Source: Williamsia sp.
GTDB taxonomy: Bacteria; Actinomycetota; Actinomycetes; Mycobacteriales; Mycobacteriaceae
Length of the DNA: 64,000 bases
Assembly (NCBI RefSeq): GCF_016462415.1
Contig: NZ_JAEMTF010000001.1
Span: forward strand, 44,338 to 108,337
Direction: 5' to 3'
In this document: piece by piece, positions 1-12,168 of the stretch
Position numbering within the stretch: the stretch's first letter is position 1
How the letters are laid out: every line of letters begins with the position of its first letter
The notes under the pieces: model-generated
What the model was told of the DNA's origin: nothing
The model's input: only the letters and a program-made list of their open reading frames with translations
The model's database searches: none
Made by a program: the position numbers and the translations under genes

Positions 1-55
1 AGCGCGCGTTGCGTGCTCTGAGTCCGGATGAGGGCGCAGTGGTGACGGTTGTGGC

Positions 56-1228
56 TCAGCCGCCGAGGATGATCTTCGCGATGGCCGTGGCCGCCGCCGG
101 TTCCGGCGCGGGCATGGGGTTGTCGGTGACGGGGAACGTCACCGCCGCCGTGGCCGCGGGCAGCGGCGCATTGCCGCGGAATCCCAAGGCGGTGATCGAT
201 GTCAGCTGCTCCGGGGTGCGGACGAAGTCGAAGAACCGGGTGACCGCCTCGGCCTGCGCCGCGGTGACCTGCTGACCGGTCAGGTCGACGACCGGGTAGT
301 CGGCCAGGGGAGTCGGGCCTTCGGGCAGCAGTTCGATGACGCCGGGGGAGGTGTCGGACCGGGTGGCCGCATACAACGCCTGCTCGGTGATCGGGATGGC
401 GTGGATCGACGCGGTCGCCGGGTTGCCGGAGTTCGCGATGGTGGGCAACGCCCCGGTGGCGACCCCATCGGTGGGTGTCGGTGCGCGTTTGCGCAGATCG
501 GTGAGGGTCGAGGTGACCGTCGCCGTGTCGGCGTCGGCGGCGGTGAGTCCTCCGGTCGTCGTTCGCGACACCTGCGTGGCGATGGCCTCGGCGGCCAACA
601 CACTCGCATCGCTCCCGGGCCCGGCGGCGAGGGCCATCTTCAACGACCCCCACCCGCGGAGTCCGAGGTCGTCGAGGCTGTTGTCGCGACGCGCCAACGT
701 GGGGATGTCGAGCCACCCCACCGTCGAACCGGCCGCGCGGGCCAGTTCGGGCGCCACCGCGAGGACGACCGGTGAGGTGACCAACGACTCGGGGTTGCCG
801 TCGACGACCGCCGAACGGGCGGTGAGCAACTGTGCGCTCCACACCGACGACGCAGGCACCCACGCGGCCGGATAGGGGCCCATCGACTCGGTGTCCCAGG
901 TACCGGTCAGCCCGTCGAGGGTGACCTTCGCGTCCTGCGGTGCCACGGTGACCGTGATGCACTGGTCACGCACCACCGGCTTGGTCGCGTTGTAGGCGCC
1001 CGCGATGGTGTTCAGCTGCGTGGCGAGGGCGGGATCGGCCAGGACGGTGACCGTGGCCGGTCCCTCGACGCACGCCTTGGCCGCATCGTCACCGTCGGCG
1101 GTGATCCGGTTGCCGAGCGAGATCCAGACGACCACCAGCACCGCGACGACCACGATCGCCAGGAAACCGAACACGACGCCGCGGCTGATGCCGCGGCGTC
1201 GTGTGTCATCGGTGCGATGTTGGCCCAT
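56..1228 (-). CDS. Membrane-anchored extracellular substrate-binding-like protein (Rv1836c-like N-terminal region)
   Basis: 390-aa ORF; N-terminal basic stretch plus one TM segment (GVVFGFLAIVVVAVLVVVWISLG), then periplasmic binding-protein-like sequence; directly downstream of glcB. Confidence 0.7.
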   Translation of the reverse strand: MGQHRTDDTRRRGISRGVVFGFLAIVVVAVLVVVWISLGNRITADGDDAAKACVEGPATVTVLADPALATQLNTIAGAYNATKPVVRDQCITVTVAPQDAKVTLDGLTGTWDTESMGPYPAAWVPASSVWSAQLLTARSAVVDGNPESLVTSPVVLAVAPELARAAGSTVGWLDIPTLARRDNSLDDLGLRGWGSLKMALAAGPGSDASVLAAEAIATQVSRTTTGGLTAADADTATVTSTLTDLRKRAPTPTDGVATGALPTIANSGNPATASIHAIPITEQALYAATRSDTSPGVIELLPEGPTPLADYPVVDLTGQQVTAAQAEAVTRFFDFVRTPEQLTSITALGFRGNAPLPAATAAVTFPVTDNPMPAPEPAAATAIAKIILGG

Positions 1229-1252
1229 GACAGGCGAGGATAGTCGGCCCGC

Positions 1253-3415
1253 TCAGGCGTTCGCGGCCTTGTACTCGCGACGACGACGATGCAGGATCGG
1301 CTCGGTGTAGCCGCTCGGCTGCGTCGTGCCGGACACGATCAGCTCCTTGGCCGCCTGGAAGGCGATGTTGGAGTCGAAATCCGGTGCCAGCGGACGGTAG
1401 GTGGGGTCCGACGCGTTCTGTCGGTCGACCACCGGCGCCATCCGTTCGAGCGAGGCGACGACATCGGCCTCGGAGACGACACCGTGCCGGATCCAGTTGG
1501 CCAGCAACTGGCTCGAGATCCGCAGCGTCGCACGGTCCTCCATCAGCGCGACGTCGTGGATGTCGGGGACCTTCGAACAACCGACACCGGCGTCGATCCA
1601 CCGGACCACGTAGCCGAGGATCGACTGGCAGTTGTTGTCGAGCTCCTGCTGCTTCTCCTCGTCGGACCAGTCGGTCTTCGGCGCCAGCGGGATCGTCAGG
1701 ATGTCGTCGACCGACGCCGGATCACGCTTGGCGATCTCGTCCTGCCGCTCGAACACGTCGATCTGGTGGTAGTGCAACGCGTGCAACGTCGCGGCGGTCG
1801 GCGAGGGCACCCACGCGGTGTTCGCGCCGGCCTTGGGGTGGCCGATCTTCTGCTCGAGCATGTCCGCCATCAGATCAGGCATGGCCCACATGCCCTTCCC
1901 GATCTGGGCGCGATGCTGCAGACCCGCGTGCAGGCCGGTGTCGACGTTGAAGTCCTCGTAGGCCTTGATCCAGGTCTGCGACTTCATCTCTGCCTTGCGC
2001 ACGACCGCGCCCGCCTCCATGGAGGTGTGGATCTCGTCGCCGGTGCGGTCGAGGAAGCCGGTGTTGATGAACACCACGCGCTCGGACGCCGCGGCGATGC
2101 AGGCCTTGAGGTTGACCGTGGTGCGGCGCTCCTCGTCCATGATCCCGACCTTGATGGTGTTCTCGGGCAGCCCGAGAACCTGCTCGACCCGGCCGAACAG
2201 TTCCGCGGTGAACGCGACCTCGTCGGGACCGTGCATCTTCGGCTTGACGATGTAGATCGATCCGGTACGCGAGTTCTGCAGGCCGTCCGCGCTCATGCCG
2301 TGCACGCCGATCAGCGACGTGAACAGCGCGTCGAGGATGCCCTCGCCGACCTCGTTGCCGTCGGCGTCGAGGACCGCGTCGTTGGTCATGAGGTGCCCGA
2401 CGTTGCGGACGAACAGCAGCGAGCGACCAGGCAGCGACAGCTCGCCGCCGTCGGGTGCGGTGTAGACGCGGTCGGGGTTGAGCACCCGGGTGAAGGTCTT
2501 GCCGCCCTTGGAGACCTCCTCGGACAGGTCGCCGCGGTTGAGGCCGAGCCAGTTGCGGTAGCCGAGCACCTTGTCGTCGGCGTCGACGGCCGCGACGGAG
2601 TCCTCGAAGTCCATGATCGTGGTGATCGCCGACTCGACGAGGACATCCTTGATGCCCGCCGCGTCGGTCGACCCGATCGGGGAATCGGCATCGATCTGGA
2701 CCTCGAGGTGAAGTCCGTTGTGACGCACCAGGACCCCGGTGGGGGCCGCGGCGTCACCGAGGTAACCGGCGAACGCGTTCGGGTCGGCGAGCGAGGTGGT
2801 GGTGCCCCCGTCGAGGGTGACGACCAGGGCGGATCCGTCGACGTGCAGCGCGGTCACCGATGTCCAGGATCCGTCCTCCAGGGCCGCGGCGTAGTCGAGG
2901 ACGTTCTTGGCGTAGGCGATGACCTTGTCGCCGCGGACCTTGTTGTAGGACGAGCCCTTCTCGGCGCCGTCGGCCTCGGAGATGGCGTCGGTGCCGTACA
3001 GCGCGTCGTACAGCGAGCCCCACCGTGCGTTCGACGCGTTCAGCGCGAAGCGGGCGTTGAGGACGGGGACGACGAGCTGCGGGCCCGCGGTGCTGGTGAT
3101 CTCGGTGTCGACGTTCTCGGTCGTGATCTGGAAGTCCTCGGGCACCGGCGCGAGGTAGCCGATCTCGGTGAGGAACTCCTTGTATGCGGCCGGCTCGAAG
3201 GTGTTGTCGTGATGCCAGGCATCGATCTTGGCCTGCAGCGACTCCCGGATCTCGAGCAGCTCGCGGTTGCGGGGCGCCAGATCGGTGATCACTGCGGCGG
3301 CACCGGTCCAGAAAGCGTCCTGATCCACACCGGTTCCGGGAAGGGCCTCGGAGTTGATGAAGTCGTAGAGAACGGATGCGACCTGCACCCCGTTCACCGT
3401 GACGCGCTCGGACAT
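1253..3415 (-). CDS. glcB: Malate synthase G
   Basis: 720-aa ORF with malate synthase G sequence ([77 protein letters not shown]). Confidence 0.97.
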   Translation of the reverse strand: MSERVTVNGVQVASVLYDFINSEALPGTGVDQDAFWTGAAAVITDLAPRNRELLEIRESLQAKIDAWHHDNTFEPAAYKEFLTEIGYLAPVPEDFQITTENVDTEITSTAGPQLVVPVLNARFALNASNARWGSLYDALYGTDAISEADGAEKGSSYNKVRGDKVIAYAKNVLDYAAALEDGSWTSVTALHVDGSALVVTLDGGTTTSLADPNAFAGYLGDAAAPTGVLVRHNGLHLEVQIDADSPIGSTDAAGIKDVLVESAITTIMDFEDSVAAVDADDKVLGYRNWLGLNRGDLSEEVSKGGKTFTRVLNPDRVYTAPDGGELSLPGRSLLFVRNVGHLMTNDAVLDADGNEVGEGILDALFTSLIGVHGMSADGLQNSRTGSIYIVKPKMHGPDEVAFTAELFGRVEQVLGLPENTIKVGIMDEERRTTVNLKACIAAASERVVFINTGFLDRTGDEIHTSMEAGAVVRKAEMKSQTWIKAYEDFNVDTGLHAGLQHRAQIGKGMWAMPDLMADMLEQKIGHPKAGANTAWVPSPTAATLHALHYHQIDVFERQDEIAKRDPASVDDILTIPLAPKTDWSDEEKQQELDNNCQSILGYVVRWIDAGVGCSKVPDIHDVALMEDRATLRISSQLLANWIRHGVVSEADVVASLERMAPVVDRQNASDPTYRPLAPDFDSNIAFQAAKELIVSGTTQPSGYTEPILHRRRREYKAANA

Positions 3416-3483
3416 GGTTGCCTCACTTCTCGTCGTCGAACAGCTGAAATTACATTGTCAGGCTACTTGGGAGTAACAAGCCG

Positions 3484-4374
3484 TCATCGGGGAGGTTGCC
3501 GGTCGATCAGACCGGCGCAACTGTCGATCAATCGGCGCCGGATCAGCGCCGCGTGATCGGTCAACACCGTCTGCCTGCGCACGTATTCCGCGCGTCCGGC
3601 CGGGGTCTCCACCGCGATGGGGCCGAAGCCGAGTGCCGCGAAGTCGTAGGGACTCGCCCGCATGTCCAGCTCGCGGAGGTCGAACGCGACCTCGAGCGCG
3701 TCCGCGACGAGGTCGGAGTCGACGAGCGGACTCAACTTGTACGCCCACTTGTAGAGATCCATGCCCGCGTGCACGCAGCCGGGCTGCTCGGAGTCGACCT
3801 GCGTCGCCCGCGTCAGCGGGGTCACGTTGCGTGGTCCGGCCGGCTCGGTGAAGAACCGGAACGCGTCGAAGTGGGTGCAGCGCAGCTCACTCGCCTCGAC
3901 GGCGGCGTCGGTGGCGGCCGGTGAGAGCCGCAGCGGTGTGCGATGCCGGATGTCGGAGGCCGATGCGCGGTAGACCATCGCCCACTCGTGCATCCCGAAG
4001 CAGTTGAGGCGGGGAGCCCGGTCGGCGGTGGCACGCAGCAGGCTGTCGACGAACCCGACGGTCCGGGCGCGGGTCTCGAGATAGGCCGGGTCGACGGTGA
4101 CGGCGTGACCGTCGGCGGTCGGCACGTAGTGCGGATAGCCGGCGTGCTCGGTCGGGGTGTCGAGGTCGACGCCGTGGCCGGGGTGCCAGCGCATCAGCAG
4201 GGCGGGCTTGTGGCTGTAGTAGCGGAACAGGAACCCCCACACCGGGTGCGGTGATCCGTCGGGGGCCTGTGCGGGGTGGTCGGCGAGCAGCCGGGTCACC
4301 CGACTGCGGTGCTGGTCGGTCCGGTCGGCGATGTCGGTCGCGTCCAGGCGCACGCGAAGTCCCTGGCCCGCCAT
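3484..4374 (-). CDS. 3-methyladenine DNA glycosylase-like protein
   Basis: 296-aa ORF resembling actinobacterial proteins annotated as 3-methyladenine DNA glycosylase. Confidence 0.65.
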   Translation of the reverse strand: MAGQGLRVRLDATDIADRTDQHRSRVTRLLADHPAQAPDGSPHPVWGFLFRYYSHKPALLMRWHPGHGVDLDTPTEHAGYPHYVPTADGHAVTVDPAYLETRARTVGFVDSLLRATADRAPRLNCFGMHEWAMVYRASASDIRHRTPLRLSPAATDAAVEASELRCTHFDAFRFFTEPAGPRNVTPLTRATQVDSEQPGCVHAGMDLYKWAYKLSPLVDSDLVADALEVAFDLRELDMRASPYDFAALGFGPIAVETPAGRAEYVRRQTVLTDHAALIRRRLIDSCAGLIDRQPPR

Positions 4375-5450
4375 CAGATCCGGTGCGTCTCGTCCCGCAC
4401 GGTGCCGACGAACTCCTCGACGAGGTCCTCGAGTGCGACGATGCCGACCGTGCGCCCGTTGATGTCCACGACGGCGCCCAGGTGGGCGCTGGTCCGTCGC
4501 AGTGCCGCGGTGGCCTCGTCGAGCGAGGTGTCGCCGGAGATCACCGGCAGCGGACGGATCTTGTCGACGCCGATGATCGAGTCCTGACCGATGTCGTCGT
4601 CGAGGATCTCGTCGAGCACGTCCTTGAGGTGCAGGTAGCCGGTGTAGGCGCCGTCGGAACCGCGGACCGGGAACCGCGAGAAGCCGGTGTCGGAGACCGC
4701 TCTCTCGATCGATCCGAGGGTGGGTCCGGAGCGTCCGGTCGCCGGGTCGGCGGTGACCCGCACACTGCGCAGTTCGTCGAGTCCGATCGCCACCTCGACG
4801 ACGGTCCGGCCGGTGGTCTGCAGTGCGCGGGTGAGGCGGTCGTGCTCCTCGGCGTCGATCAGCCCCTCCTCGCGGGACTCACCGATCATGGCGGCGAGCT
4901 CACCCGCCGACACGGTGGCGTCCAGTTCGTCCTTGGGTTCGACCCGCATGACCCGCAGCGACAGGTTCGCGGCGATGTTGTAGAAGGAGATGAGCGGCCG
5001 CGCCAGTTTGATGAACGCCAGGTGTGCGGGCACCAGCAGCATCGCCGATTTCTCCGGACCGGCGAGCGCGATGTTCTTGGGCACCATCTCGCCCAACAGG
5101 ATGTGCAGCACGACGACCAGGGCCAGGGCGATCGCGAACCCGATCGGGTGCAGGAAGCTCTCGGGCACACCGAGGAGGTCCATGGGCTTCTCGATCAGAT
5201 GCGCCACCGCCGGCTCACCGACGCGACCCAGCAGGATCGAGCAGATGGTGATGCCCAGCTGCGCCCCGGCGAGCATGAGCGAGAGTTGTTGGCCGGCACG
5301 GATGACCGTCAGTGCCCGGCGCTTGCCCTCGTCGGCCAGGGCCTCGAGTCGGTCGCGGCGCGCGGAGATGAGGGAGAACTCGGCGCCGACGAAGAAGGCG
5401 TTGCCTGCGAGCAGGAGCACGGCGAGCACCACGCCGAGGAGATCGTTCAC
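4374..5450 (-). CDS. Hemolysin/CNNM-family transporter (DUF21 + CBS), second of tandem pair
   Basis: DUF21-like membrane region (NAFFVGAEFSLISARRDRLE) then CBS/CorC-type domains; likely start VNDLLGVVLAVLLL overlapping the stop of the upstream paralog. Confidence 0.88.
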   Translation of the reverse strand: MNDLLGVVLAVLLLAGNAFFVGAEFSLISARRDRLEALADEGKRRALTVIRAGQQLSLMLAGAQLGITICSILLGRVGEPAVAHLIEKPMDLLGVPESFLHPIGFAIALALVVVLHILLGEMVPKNIALAGPEKSAMLLVPAHLAFIKLARPLISFYNIAANLSLRVMRVEPKDELDATVSAGELAAMIGESREEGLIDAEEHDRLTRALQTTGRTVVEVAIGLDELRSVRVTADPATGRSGPTLGSIERAVSDTGFSRFPVRGSDGAYTGYLHLKDVLDEILDDDIGQDSIIGVDKIRPLPVISGDTSLDEATAALRRTSAHLGAVVDINGRTVGIVALEDLVEEFVGTVRDETHRI

Positions 5451-6859
5451 GACGTGACCTCCTCGGTCGTGGCGGTGTCGTCGGCGCCCTGCTCGTCGTC
5501 GGGGATGGGTTCGATGGCGACCATGTCGATGCGGCGTCCGTCCATCCGGACCACCTTCGCGCGCCATCTCGGCACCACGGGCATGGGGTCGTTGCCGCTC
5601 TCGTCGTCGTCGGAACCCGCGCGCTCGGGGAGGTCGACGACGTCGCCTTCTGCGGCCAATCGGCCCAGGGTGTGCATGACCAGCCCGCCGAGGGTGTCGT
5701 AGTCGCCGTCGGGAGCCTTGTACCCGGTCGCGTCGAGCAGTTCGTCGATGCGCAGCAGGCCGGCGCAGAGGTACCCCTCGCCGTCCTTCTGCACGTCGGC
5801 CTGCTCGTCGTCGTGTTCGTCGGTCACGTCGCCGACGATCTCCTCGATGAGGTCCTCGGTCGTGACGATGCCCGCGGTACCGCCGTATTCGTCGATGACC
5901 ACCGCGACCTGCATGCCATCGGCGCGGATGCGGCTCATCAGCGCGTCGCCGTCGAGGCTCGCGGGAACCACCGGCACCGGGCGGGCGAGGTCTCCGAGGC
6001 GCGTGGTGCGGCGCTGCGAGAGCGGGACGGTGAACGCCTGCTTGATGTGGACGAACCCGCGGATGTTGTCGAGGTCACCGTCGACGACCACCGGGAACCG
6101 GGAGAACCCGGTCTCCGAGGCGGCGACGATGAGATCGCGGACGTTCGCGTCCTCGTCGACGGCGTCCACGGTCACCCGCGGCGTCATCAGTTCTTCAGCG
6201 GTGCGTTCGCCGAAGCGCAGCGAACGGTTCACCAGGATCGCGGTGCCCTGGTCGAGTGACCCCTCGCGCGCCGAGTTGCGCACCAGGGACCCGAGCTCCT
6301 GGGGTGAGCGCGCCGAGCGCAGCTCCTCGGCCGGTTCGATGCCCAGGCGTCGGACCAGCCAGTTCGCGGTTCCGTTGAGGCCGTTGATGGCCCAACCGAA
6401 GGCGGTCGAGAACACCGTCATCGGCCCGGCCGTGCTGCGCGCGGTCGGTAGCGGACGGGCGATGGCGTAGTTCTTGGGGATGAGCTCGCCCAGGATCATC
6501 GACAGCGAGGTCGCGATGACCAGGGCGAGCAGGATCGACACGACCGACGTCACCTGTTCTGACGTGCCGATGGCGTCGAACACGGGGGAGAACAGTTGCG
6601 CCAGCACCGGTTCGGCGATGTAGCCGGTGACCAGGGTGGTGATGGTGATGCCCAACTGTGCGCCGGACAGCTGAAACGACAGCGTCTTGTGCGCGTGGCT
6701 GACCTGCCGCGAGCGGCGATCGTCGCGCTGCCGTCGGTCGGCCTCGATGGTGGAGCGCTCCAGCGCGGTGAGCGAGAACTCGGCCGCGACGAACAATGCG
6801 GTGCCCAGCGTGAGCGCGACGAAGCCCAGCAGACTGCCGATGAGGATGAGTGCCTGCAT
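5447..6859 (-). CDS. Hemolysin/CNNM-family transporter (DUF21 + CBS + CorC_HlyC), first of tandem pair
   Basis: 470-aa ORF; FVAAEFSLTALERSTIE, CBS domains, VVIDEYGGTAGIVTTEDLIEEIVGDVTDEHD. Confidence 0.92.
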   Translation of the reverse strand: MQALILIGSLLGFVALTLGTALFVAAEFSLTALERSTIEADRRQRDDRRSRQVSHAHKTLSFQLSGAQLGITITTLVTGYIAEPVLAQLFSPVFDAIGTSEQVTSVVSILLALVIATSLSMILGELIPKNYAIARPLPTARSTAGPMTVFSTAFGWAINGLNGTANWLVRRLGIEPAEELRSARSPQELGSLVRNSAREGSLDQGTAILVNRSLRFGERTAEELMTPRVTVDAVDEDANVRDLIVAASETGFSRFPVVVDGDLDNIRGFVHIKQAFTVPLSQRRTTRLGDLARPVPVVPASLDGDALMSRIRADGMQVAVVIDEYGGTAGIVTTEDLIEEIVGDVTDEHDDEQADVQKDGEGYLCAGLLRIDELLDATGYKAPDGDYDTLGGLVMHTLGRLAAEGDVVDLPERAGSDDDESGNDPMPVVPRWRAKVVRMDGRRIDMVAIEPIPDDEQGADDTATTEEVTS

Positions 6860-7017
6860 GCTCAGCGACCCGGCTCAGATGTCGGGGTGATGTGAGTGTG
6901 CGTGAGCACGGGTGCCGTGGGCACCAAGGTGTCCTCCATGAGGCGCCGGGGAGCGAGTCCGAGCTGGCGCGGTGTCGAATCGATGACCAAGGCACCCATC
7001 GTATCGGGTGACGGGCC

Positions 7018-9943
<2,926 letters not shown>

Positions 9944-10002
9944 GTGCCCCAGCCTATTGCCTTCGCGTGAGTGCCATGCGGCGGACTCCGCGTCGGTGGA
10001 TG

Positions 10003-10953
10003 TCACCCGGCGGTGACGAGCCTGCTCAGCTCGGTGAGCCACGGGATCGCGACGGCCAGCGTCGGCAACACCAGGATCCCTGCGGCCGCGACATATGCGA
10101 CCAATCCGGCCAGGCGCGCCGGCCGGTCGTGACTGAGCCGCTGCACGCGGGTCAGGGTCGTCGGACCGCCGACCGCGAGCGCACCGCGGGGAGCGACGGA
10201 GTCGGCGCAGGCGACGAGCGCCCGACCGAGCGGGGTCGGCCCGGTGGCGCGGACGGCGTGATCGTCGGCGAGGACCTCGACCAACAGCTGCACCGCGCCC
10301 AGAGCGGAACGGCTGCGGATGAACCGGGGGAACGCGGCGTGCACCGCGATGAACGCCTCCAGGATTAGGTCGTGGCGTGCCCGCAGGTGTGCCCGCTCAT
10401 GGGTGATGACCGCCTCGAGCTCATCGCGGCTCAACCGGGAGATGACGCCCTCGCTGAGCACGACACGCTGGCGCAACCCGGGCAGGCAGTAGGCGATGGG
10501 TTGTTCCACCTCGAGCATGCGGACGTCGCGGGCGAGGAACCGGTGGTCGGACCGGCTGCGGTCGACCCGGTCGAGCAGGTCGATGAGCTGGCGGTGCGCC
10601 GAACGACGCGCGCGCGTGCGGACGCCGACACGCACGGTGGTGTACATCAACCGCGCGCCGATCATCAGGGTGAGCGCGAAGACACCGACGTAGATCAGCC
10701 ACAACACGACGCCCAGGGACTTGATCTCGTCGAACGGGTTGGTGGTCGGGCGGCCGTCCGGGCCGGGGACCAGGAGGTTTGCCGCGATCGCGAGCCCGCA
10801 ACTGAACGCCGAGAGGACGGCGGCGAGAGCGATCGACTGCCACAGCGCCATCGCGGCGCGCGGCGCGTGCAACGGCCATCGCGCTCGTGAGAGCCACTCC
10901 GCCACGGGACCTGTCAGTGCCAGGGCGAAGATCCCGAATACGAGGGCGGTCAT
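10003..10953 (-). CDS. M56 family metallopeptidase (BlaR1-like protease without sensor domain)
   Basis: 316-aa membrane protein with HEXXH-type motif (AVITHERAHLRARHD); directly downstream of BlaI. Confidence 0.85.
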   Translation of the reverse strand: MTALVFGIFALALTGPVAEWLSRARWPLHAPRAAMALWQSIALAAVLSAFSCGLAIAANLLVPGPDGRPTTNPFDEIKSLGVVLWLIYVGVFALTLMIGARLMYTTVRVGVRTRARRSAHRQLIDLLDRVDRSRSDHRFLARDVRMLEVEQPIAYCLPGLRQRVVLSEGVISRLSRDELEAVITHERAHLRARHDLILEAFIAVHAAFPRFIRSRSALGAVQLLVEVLADDHAVRATGPTPLGRALVACADSVAPRGALAVGGPTTLTRVQRLSHDRPARLAGLVAYVAAAGILVLPTLAVAIPWLTELSRLVTAG

Positions 10954-11061
10954 CGACGATTCCTACGGCTGTTGGTGCGTGTCCGACGGACCGGGCACGG
11001 TGGCCGATCAGCCGATTCTACCTGTGTGGCGACGGTGCCCACGAGTGATCAGGGGACCCGT

Positions 11062-11451
11062 TCAGCGGTTCCGCGACTCGGACTGCGCGGCCTCGAGTTC
11101 GTCGAGGGCGCGGCGCAGGGCGTCGGCCTCGTCGGCGCCGACGCGGCCCACGAAGGACACCAGCGCGGCGTGGCGTGAGGTGGACTCGTCGGCCTCGCTC
11201 AGCGCGTCGACCATCAGGCTCGCGACGAGGTGCTCGCGCGGGTGGGTCGGGGAGTACTGGTGTGCCCGATCGTCACGGATCTGGGTGACCAGGTCTTTCT
11301 TCGCGAGACGCTGCAGGACGGTCATCACCGTGGTGTAGGCCAGCTCGCGGTCACGGGACAACGCCGCGTGGACCTGACGCACCGTTTGCGGTGTGTCGCT
11401 GGACCACAGGTTGTCCATGACCGCACGTTCCAGATCGCCCAAGCCGCTCAT
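11062..11451 (-). CDS. blaI: BlaI/MecI/CopY family transcriptional regulator
   Basis: MSGLGDLERAVMDNLWSSDTPQTVRQVHAALSRDRELAYTTVMTVLQRLAKKDLV winged-helix signature. Confidence 0.92.
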   Translation of the reverse strand: MSGLGDLERAVMDNLWSSDTPQTVRQVHAALSRDRELAYTTVMTVLQRLAKKDLVTQIRDDRAHQYSPTHPREHLVASLMVDALSEADESTSRHAALVSFVGRVGADEADALRRALDELEAAQSESRNR

Positions 11452-11522
11452 CCTCCCGAGTTTACCGATGAAGTCCGTTTCCGGAGCCACCGCAGGGGTG
11501 GGTGGTCCGTTCGGCGTCCCCC

Positions 11523-11546
11523 ACAACGTCCCGGACGGGCCGTTGT
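11523..11546. promoter_or_regulatory. Imperfect 24-bp palindrome (operator-like) in the blaI/sRNA-candidate intergenic region
   Basis: ACAACGtCCCG-GA-CGGGcCGTTGT, 11-bp arms with one mismatch. Confidence 0.4.
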
Positions 11547-11576
11547 TGACACGTGAATAAGGGTAGCCTATCTTTA
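11546..11576 (+). promoter_or_regulatory. Sigma-A-type promoter overlapped by an IdeR/DtxR-like iron box
   Basis: TTGACA (11546-11551), N17, TATCTT (11569-11574); box TAAGGGTAGCCTATCTTTA (11558-11576) matches 14/19 of TTAGGTTAGSCTAACCTAA. Confidence 0.65.
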
Positions 11577-11580
11577 GGAC

Positions 11581-11677
11581 AACGTCGGACCGAGTGAGTG
11601 TCCTGAGGGCTGCAGAGACCCCCGGTCCACGCCACGGCAGGCCCCACGCCCCCAGGGTGTGGGGCCTGCCGGTTTTC
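11581..11677 (+). ncRNA. Candidate iron-responsive small RNA (MrsI/ncRv11846-like by position)
   Basis: Promoter upstream, no convincing ORF, structured GC-rich sequence, strong terminator at the end; same locus (blaI/Rv1847-like intergenic) as mycobacterial MrsI. Confidence 0.6.
11635..11676 (+). terminator. Rho-independent terminator of the sRNA candidate
   Basis: CGGCAGGCCCCAC (11635-11647) pairs perfectly with GTGGGGCCTGCCG (11659-11671), followed by GTTTT. Confidence 0.8.
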
Positions 11678-11741
11678 CGGGGCAGGTCGTCGTTGTCGGG
11701 TGACATAGGGTCGCAGGCACACCGACCGTGAAGGAGCCCCC

Positions 11742-12161
11742 GTGGCAGACGAACCGTTGTCCATCGGCACCGAGCCCTCGGGCCTCGACGCGACACTGGG
11801 TTTCGAATACCAGACGATGAGTGGCGACGGATCGATCGCCACCTTCGACGCGGGTTCGGTGCACCATCAGCCCTACGGGATCGTCCACGGCGGCACCTAT
11901 TGCGCGCTCGTCGAGTCGTTGGCCAGCGTGTCGGCTGCGATGTGGTTGCAGGAGAAGGGCCTTCCTCCCACGGTGGTCGGGGTCAACAACTCCACCGATT
12001 TCCTGAAGTCGGTGCGCTCGGGGGTCGTGACCGGTCGCGCCGTCCCGATCCATCGCGGTCGGTCGTCACAGCTGTGGCAGGTCGACGTGACCGACGCCGA
12101 CGGCCGGCTGCTGGCGCAGGGACGCGTCCGGCTGCAGAACCTCGACGCACGTCCGTCCTGA
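11742..12161 (+). CDS. PaaI family hotdog thioesterase (Rv1847-like)
   Basis: GTG start after AAGGAG; YGIVHGGTYCALVESLASVSAAMWL hotdog motif. Confidence 0.9.
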   Translation: MADEPLSIGTEPSGLDATLGFEYQTMSGDGSIATFDAGSVHHQPYGIVHGGTYCALVESLASVSAAMWLQEKGLPPTVVGVNNSTDFLKSVRSGVVTGRAVPIHRGRSSQLWQVDVTDADGRLLAQGRVRLQNLDARPS

Positions 12162-12168
12162 CCAGCCG

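Noticed and set aside
1289-3556. 755-aa ORF on + strand opposite glcB
   Set aside because: Antisense ORF typical of high-GC codon bias; R/V/D/G-rich, no domain signature; glcB on the other strand is certain
6911-6925. GGTGCC-gtg-GGCACC hairpin between guaB1 and the CNNM gene
   Set aside because: Short stem with a 3-nt loop; no match to a riboswitch or terminator I can support
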